A DNA stretch of 64,000 nt from Aphelocoma coerulescens (Eukaryota > Chordata > Aves > Passeriformes > Corvidae). Shown piece after piece: positions 59,568-64,000 of this stretch. The DNA lies in assembly GCF_041296385.1 (NCBI RefSeq), contig NC_091014.1, positions 64,736,578-64,800,577 on the forward strand, written 5' to 3'. Both the position numbers and the translations under genes were made by a program. Every line of letters starts with the position of its first letter. The first letter of the stretch is position 1. The notes below the pieces were generated by a model. The model had not been told where the DNA came from. It saw only the letters and a list, made by a program, of their open reading frames with translations, and did not search any database.

Positions 59568-61227
59568 TTTATTCCTTAGTAAGAATTCTTTTAATCACAA
59601 AATAGTGTGGAAATATTTAGATAATAGAATTCATGGAGTGCTGGAAAATACTGAATATAAAGATTGATTTCTAATATATCACATACTAAACTGTTCTAAA
59701 ACAGCTGGTTTCTTGCAGACAGGATTTATTTTTTTTTAATAATTTAAGACAGCATAAGCTTGTATCAAGCATAAGCATTGTAACAAAAGTGCAACTTTTT
59801 CAGCAAATCCTCCCAAAAGATATTTAACTCAAAATATCATTAACACATATTTTTCTCCCTACAAAAATAGCATGTCAGACATCATTAATTGGATGTATTA
59901 ACAACTATTTACATACAGCCACTCTGTAGGCTAGTAAGATTTTTTTTGTAACGTTGTTTAAACACAGCGTTTGAGGCAAACAGTAGCAACAGCAGCAGCA
60001 GATGCACCAAACGGACTGACGGACCCCGGACACGCACACACTCCTCGCCAGGCTGTGGTGTCTCACCTCTTACATAACATTCAAGTGAGATTTCTCACAG
60101 TGCTACCTTGGCAACAAACTAAAAATATCTAGGCAAGGTCTTGGTTTAAGCCTTATTATAAAAGCTTTATCTGTGTGATTATCTGGCGTCTGGTTTGTCT
60201 CCAGAAAGGGAAATCGCAGTATTTGAGCATGGGATGAGGGAAGAACCCATATGGGAAACTTACCCAAACTGGTTTAATTGTTTCTGATTGCACAGCGAGG
60301 TGTTTACCTACGGCCTCCAGTTTGTGTCACTTGGAATTTTGGATAAAATGAGTTCAGGCTGACAAGCTGCTCTGTGTTTTCTTGGGGGAGAGAAGGGGGT
60401 TTCTTTTTGTAGTTCAGTGCAGTAACATTCATTTTATACAGCAAGGTTTGGGAAAAAAAATCTCTTGGGAACATACTGAATTAAATAACGATGGGGTGAG
60501 AACAAACGCACTTGCCACACCTGTATACCTTAGCCCAAAAAAATAATGAAATAAACACAACGTTATGTAATGGGTCTGACCCTCCTTCCCTTGCACACCC
60601 AAAACTCGCTGGAGCCAGTGGCATCCCCGGTGCTCAAGGCACTGCAGGTTTGGGCTCAGGGTGCATCCTCCATGCTCCGGTTCTCCATAAAGTGCTAGCA
60701 CAGGTGCTGGGCTCTGCCCTTCCTCCCTCGCCTCGCTCCCCGCCCTCACCCTGAACCCATCCAGGTCTCCCGGACAACAAGTGCAAGTTCCCAAGTGGGA
60801 CTTAGGGACACACTGTATAAACCCATTCCAGATAAGGTGCCACATTTAATTACTCTATAGAGAGAGGGAAAAAAAAAAAAAAAAGTATCCTTACTATGTT
60901 TTCTTCCTTCTTCTTGTTGTGTTTTGTTTGGGATTTTTTTGTTGTTGTTGTTTTCCTTATTTATGCATTTGTAAAGCCAAACATTAAAAAAATACTGAGT
61001 AGCAAATTTTATCCTCGACGGTCCTCTGCGGGAGCCGCTCCGGGACCTGCCGCCCCGGCAGCGGGGCTCCCCCGGGCTGGGTCCCGGCGCCCCGCGGCCG
61101 CGAGTTCCCGGCGATCAGCGGCCCCAGCGACCCCTGCCCTCCATAGGAAACCGGGGGCGCAAGTGGCGGCCCGACGGCCCCTCAGTCCGAGGGGAGGGCA
61201 GCGGCGGCGGGGAGCCCCCGGGGCGTC
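59568..61227 (-). other. BHLHE41: BHLHE41 3' UTR (probable extent)
   Basis: On the minus strand the sequence after the stop becomes AT-rich within about 250 bases. Canonical AATAAA hexamers occur on the minus strand at 59730-59725 and 59573-59568, giving a 3' UTR of about 1.5-1.7 kb, somewhat shorter than the roughly 2 kb I recall for mammals. A T17-type run appears on the minus strand near 60870-60886. The exact cleavage site cannot be told from sequence. Confidence 0.5.
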
Positions 61228-62249
61228 TCACGGGCCCTCGGCGCCGGGCTCCTCGGCAGCTGCGGGCTCGGGCTCCTCGCCTGGCTCGGCGGCGGCGGCG
61301 GCAGCGAAGGGGTGCGGGAGGTGGGGCGTCGGGGGCAGCCCGGCGGCGGCGGCGGCCGCCGCCTTCTCAGCGGGGCCGAGCACGGAGGAGAGGCAGGGGA
61401 AGGAGGCCGCCGCGGCGGCCGCGGCGGCGGCCGCCTGGGCCGGGATGCCCGGGTAGAGGAGCGGGATGGGAGCGGCGGGGTAGAGATACTTCTCCAGGCT
61501 GCCTTTATCCAGGAAGGGCTGCATGTAGGCGGCGGCGGCCGAGGGGGAGATGAAGTAGAAGGGCAGGCAGAAAGGGGCCGCCGCCGGCTGTCCGAAGGGG
61601 GCCCCGCCGCCGCCCGCCCCCAGAGCCATCAGGGACCCCAGCAGGGTGGCGTCGGGTCTGACCAGAGCGGCCGCCGCTGCCGCCGCCGCCGCCGCCTCGG
61701 CGCCCCGCGCCGCCAGCCCCGGCGGGCCGGGCATGGGGCTCCCGCCGCGGTCCAGCTTCAGCCGCTTGGGCGCGGGGGGCACCTCGTCCCCCGACGGCTC
61801 CTGCTTGATGGCCAGGGCGGGCAGCGCTCCGCCGGCCGCCGCCGCGGGGCCGCGCTCGGGGCGAGCCTCGCCCTCCCCGCCGTAGCCGCTGTCCGTGTCC
61901 GTGTCGGTCTCGGCGCTGAGCTCGGCGGCGTGAGTCCGCTGGATGACGGGCACGCAGTTAGCCTGGCCCTCCGGCTTGTGGCCCGGCGCGCAGGGGGGGG
62001 CGGGCGGGGAGGAAGAGGAGGAGGATCCCTTGCTGAGGGGGCCCGGCGGCGGGGAGAGGAGCTGAGGGCCGGGGAGGAACTGCGAGGAGATGGAGTGCAG
62101 GTGGCCGAGGAGCTGGGCGCATCGCTGCTCGCGGGGGGTCCAGCTCTCGAAGCGGGAGAGGTACTGCAGCACTTCCTTGGCGCACGTTTGAAAGCCCGAG
62201 TGGAAGGCGTCCAGGTCGGCCTGCACCGGAGACTTCATGGACCGCTCCC
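61228..62249 (-). CDS. BHLHE41: BHLHE41 exon 5 (Orange domain and Ala-rich C-terminus)
   Basis: The acceptor GTCTCCCCCGCAG precedes 62249, and the stop TGA is at 61230-61228. The exon has 1,022 coding nt, phase 1 in. It starts ERSMKSPVQADLDAFHSGFQ (Orange domain). It then has CVPVIQRT, the DTDTDSGYGGE motif, IKQEPSGDE, a nuclear-localisation-like PKRLKLD, several poly-Ala runs and ends EEPGAEGP. GC and CpG content are extreme, so long open frames on the opposite strand are artefacts. Intron 4 is only 124 nt. Confidence 0.95.
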
Positions 62250-63478
62250 CTGCGGGGGAGACCGAGCGGGGACAACGTTTACCCGCGGCTGCGGCATGCG
62301 GTGCCTCGCTCCGGGCCTCCCCCCGCCCGCCCCCGGTGTACCCCAGCGGCGGTGCCCCCCGGGCCCCGCTTACCATTCTGCAAAGCAATAATCTTCTGGT
62401 GCTGCTGCTCTGTTAAGGCTGTTAGCGCTTTCAAGTGCTTCAAAGTCAGTTCCAGCACCACCGCTTTCTCCAGGTGTCCCAGCGTCTGCAAAGGCAAGGG
62501 TAGGGGGCGGCTTGGCTACCTCCCGGCACGTTTTGGCTACCGCCAAACGCCGCCTCCGTTAACTTCGGTGAGACCGGTCCCCGAGGCGTTAGGGCCAGGA
62601 CGGCGGGAGGGCAGCAGGCAGGCAGCCCGGCGTCCCGGGGGCTGCGCAGCGGGCAGGCTGCCGGCGCCGGCATCTGCATGGACATACACGCTCCTGGGCA
62701 CCTTACCGTCAGTTTCAGATGCTCGGGCAGTAAATCCTTCAGCTGGGCAATGCATTCGTTAATCCTGTCTCGCCTCTTCTTTTCTATCAGTCTATGTGGC
62801 AGTTTGTACGTTTCCTAATTAGCAAAACCCGGAAAAGCCAAGTGTTAGGCAGAGTCTCTCGGAACGCCGATCAAAACCAAAACAAATGTCATGCGGACCA
62901 CATGCCGCGCAAATTATCGTCAAGACACCGCTCTCCCCGCCGTGTCAGCTCGCTCGTAAACCCACTTGCGATTCGGGGGGCAGGTTGTATGCGCAGCCCC
63001 CCGGGGATGCTCTTGGGAGCGAAGCTACGCTGCAAAATTTAGCGAACCCCAACCAAGCGATTAAGAGAGAAGAGAGCCCAGAAACTTATTCTTACCTTGC
63101 TCTCGTCCCTCTTCACGCCTCTTTTGGGTTTGCACATATACAGGGCAGGGTAGTCCAGCCTGGAGAAAAACACAAAGATCCAGCGTCGGCAAGTGGAGCG
63201 ACAGCTCGCCTAGCACCTCCTCGAGTGGGCACTCGGACGCCGAGCGCTCTGCCCGAAGGGCCGGGCAAGGGCTCGCCCGGGTCCGCCCGCGGAGGGAGGC
63301 GGCGAGCCCCGCGCCCCGCCGGGAAGCCGGCGCCGCTCCCAGCGCTTTGCAGCACTTTCTCAAGAAGACGAAACGCCATAGAGATACGAGACGGAGATAC
63401 TGCCCCGGCGCCTTACCCTATAAAATCCCTATGCTCCAGTAGCTGCCTCTCCGGCAAGCGGGAGATTCCTTCATCCAT
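61228..63478 (-). CDS. BHLHE41: BHLHE41 (DEC2/SHARP1), bHLH-Orange transcriptional repressor (whole coding region, five exons)
   Basis: The coding sequence is complement(join(61228-62249, 62374-62485, 62707-62814, 63096-63159, 63417-63478)): 1,368 nt, 455 residues plus stop. Human BHLHE41 has about 482; the difference appears to lie mainly in the Ala/Gly-rich C-terminal part. Residues about 43-100 form the bHLH domain with the DEC-type proline in the basic region (YKLPHRLIEKKRRDRINE, P48). Residues about 131-166 form the Orange domain (FHSGFQTCAKEVLQYLSRFE). An acidic DTDTDSGYGGE motif, a sumoylation-like IKQEP and Ala-rich tracts follow. From family knowledge, the protein binds CACGTG E-boxes, represses CLOCK:BMAL1-driven genes and its own promoter, and acts in circadian rhythm, sleep and differentiation. 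The start ATG has G at -3 and G at +4. The gene is intact and convergent to RASSF8. Confidence 0.96.
62374..62485 (-). CDS. BHLHE41: BHLHE41 exon 4 (loop and helix 2)
   Basis: The acceptor CTTTGCAG precedes 62485 and the donor GTAAGC follows 62374. The 112 nt encode TLGHLEKAVVLELTLKHLKA, then LTALTEQQHQKIIALQN plus one base of Gly116. This is the second helix used for dimerisation. Intron 3 is 221 nt and very GC-rich. Confidence 0.95.
62707..62814 (-). CDS. BHLHE41: BHLHE41 exon 3 (basic region and helix 1)
   Basis: The acceptor TTTCCTAATTAG style end (AATTAG) precedes 62814 and the donor GTAAGG follows 62707. The 108 nt (36 codons, phase 0 at both ends) encode ETYKLPHRLIEKKRRDRINE, then CIAQLKDLLPEHLKLT, the DNA-binding basic region and first helix. 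It is identical or nearly so to the mammalian proteins. Intron 2 is 281 nt. Confidence 0.96.
63096..63159 (-). CDS. BHLHE41: BHLHE41 exon 2
   Basis: The acceptor GTTTTTCTCCAG precedes 63159 and the donor GTAAGA follows 63096. The 64 nt encode LDYPALYMCKPKRGVKRDES and then K, completing codon 42. LYMCKPKR matches the linker before the basic region. Intron 1 is 257 nt. Confidence 0.94.
63417..63478 (-). CDS. BHLHE41: BHLHE41 exon 1 (coding part)
   Basis: Read on the minus strand, ATG is at 63478-63476 and the donor GTAAGG follows 63417. The 62 coding nt encode MDEGISRLPERQLLEHRDFI plus two bases of Gly21. MDEGI and RQLLEHRDFIG are diagnostic of BHLHE41. Confidence 0.95.
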
Positions 63479-63573
63479 GTCTGGCAGCGGCTGATGTTTC
63501 GTCGCTGCTTTTGACTGAGCCTGCGGGATGCTGAGATCAGTCTCGGGAGATCCGCGAGCGACGCTGCGCACAT
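63418..63573 (-). promoter_or_regulatory. BHLHE41: Upstream ORF overlapping the BHLHE41 start
   Basis: On the minus strand an ATG at 63573-63571 opens a 51-codon frame (begins MCAASLADLP) that passes the BHLHE41 ATG out of frame and ends at TAG 63420-63418, just before the exon 1 donor. Its context is poor (T at -3, T at +4), so most ribosomes would scan past it. It matters only if transcription starts upstream of 63573. Confidence 0.45.
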
Positions 63574-63870
63574 GCAGCCTCCGTCCCCCCTCTCCCGTGC
63601 AGCGGCCAAAAGTGTGCGGCGGTTCGTCCCCCCCCCCCCCCAAGTGCCTCCGCCGCCGCTCCCCCCCTGCCCGCCTTCGCTGCGCTCCCCGCGCACACGC
63701 CCGCAGCTCCCGCCGCCGCCGCCGCGCCTGCCCGCGGGGCACGCGCGCCGCCAGCCAGCCCCGCACCCGGCTCACGTGCGGCGCGGGCGGGGGCGGGACC
63801 GGGGAGGGGACGGGGGGGGTCCCGCCGCCCGCCCGGGGCCGCCCTGCGAGACAGCGGCTTCCCCCCGTGT
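63479..63870 (-). promoter_or_regulatory. BHLHE41: BHLHE41 CpG-island promoter and 5' UTR
   Basis: The sequence upstream of the ATG is a TATA-less CpG island with GC boxes (GGGGCGGG near 63789), a C14 run (63628-63641, G-run on the coding strand) and a perfect CACGTG E-box at 63773-63778. CLOCK:BMAL1 and DEC proteins bind this E-box type, and Dec2 is known to be clock-driven and self-repressed. The transcription start is not visible directly. CpG density drops sharply after about 63870, where the window turns AT-rich. Confidence 0.75.
63773..63778. promoter_or_regulatory. BHLHE41: CACGTG E-box in the BHLHE41 promoter
   Basis: A perfect palindromic E-box lies 295 bp upstream of the BHLHE41 ATG, in context GGCTCACGTGCGG. 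It is a plausible site for CLOCK:BMAL1 activation and DEC1/DEC2 feedback repression. A CACGCG variant lies at 63740-63745. Confidence 0.6.
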
Positions 63871-64000
63871 TACTGCTGCTGCCGCTGTCATCGTCAGCCT
63901 TACTGCCGTGATGACTGCCACTCTTACTGTGTTTTTATGATTTTTATGATTTTTCTAATTTTAATAATTTAAAAAATAATTTTACTTTTATTTTTGTAAT
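63871..64000. other. AT-rich right edge upstream of BHLHE41
   Basis: Composition changes abruptly from CpG island to short TTTTTATGA-type repeats and then nearly pure A/T. In other vertebrates SSPN lies on this side of BHLHE41, but nothing of it is visible here. Confidence 0.6.

Noticed and set aside
60896..61456. 186-codon frame on the plus strand
   Set aside because: It runs from BHLHE41 3' UTR into antisense of exon 5; low-complexity Ala/Ser/Pro.
61312..62391. 359-codon open frame on the plus strand
   Set aside because: It is antisense to BHLHE41 exon 5 in extremely GC-rich DNA, has low-complexity Arg/Gly-rich content and no family resemblance. The minus-strand gene explains the interval.
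1..64000. Search for endogenous retrovirus, DNA transposon, tRNA, rRNA or CRISPR-like arrays
   Set aside because: No LTR pairs, retroviral or transposase motifs, cloverleaf genes or regularly spaced repeats with unique spacers were recognised by eye. A library search could still find degraded copies.

Overview
The window looks like avian nuclear DNA. It has about twenty truncated CR1 LINE copies with the typical bird CR1 3' end (tails such as ATTCTATGA, and the minus-strand form AATCACAGAATGG followed by GGTTGGAAGGGACC), short spliced introns, and two vertebrate genes whose reconstructed proteins match known families residue by residue. The bird order cannot be fixed from the sequence.

Two protein-coding genes are supported, in convergent (tail-to-tail) orientation. 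RASSF8 lies on the plus strand. Its four coding exons (25511-25613, 37148-38037, 39995-40139, 41256-41377) join in phase into a complete 419-residue Ras-association/coiled-coil protein. A probable non-coding leader exon sits at 8753-8835, and the 3' UTR probably runs to an AATAAA at 45485. BHLHE41 (DEC2/SHARP1) lies on the minus strand. Its five exons (63478 down to 61228) join in phase into a 455-residue bHLH-Orange transcriptional repressor of the circadian clock, with a CpG-island promoter at the right edge that carries a CACGTG E-box.

Layout: 1-25417 is RASSF8 upstream/leader-intron sequence with CR1 copies and an unusual AT/GCATGC array near 21.0 kb. 25418-41377 holds the RASSF8 coding exons, with a CpG island inside the gene touching the second coding exon. 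41378 to about 45510 is its 3' UTR. About 45.5-59.6 kb is intergenic and contains old MIR- and L3/CR1-like relics, a nest of CR1 copies, and a compact CpG island at 54840-55260 with promoter-like motifs that belongs to no visible gene. About 59.57-63.48 kb is BHLHE41, followed by its promoter and an AT-rich end.

The most interesting points are the orphan CpG island between the two 3' ends, a phase-compatible alternative first exon for RASSF8 in the internal CpG island (it would remove the first half of the RA domain), small upstream ORFs in both genes, and ancient repeat relics in the intergenic region and the RASSF8 3' UTR. No wholly new gene system, tRNA, rRNA, CRISPR or endogenous retrovirus was recognised.
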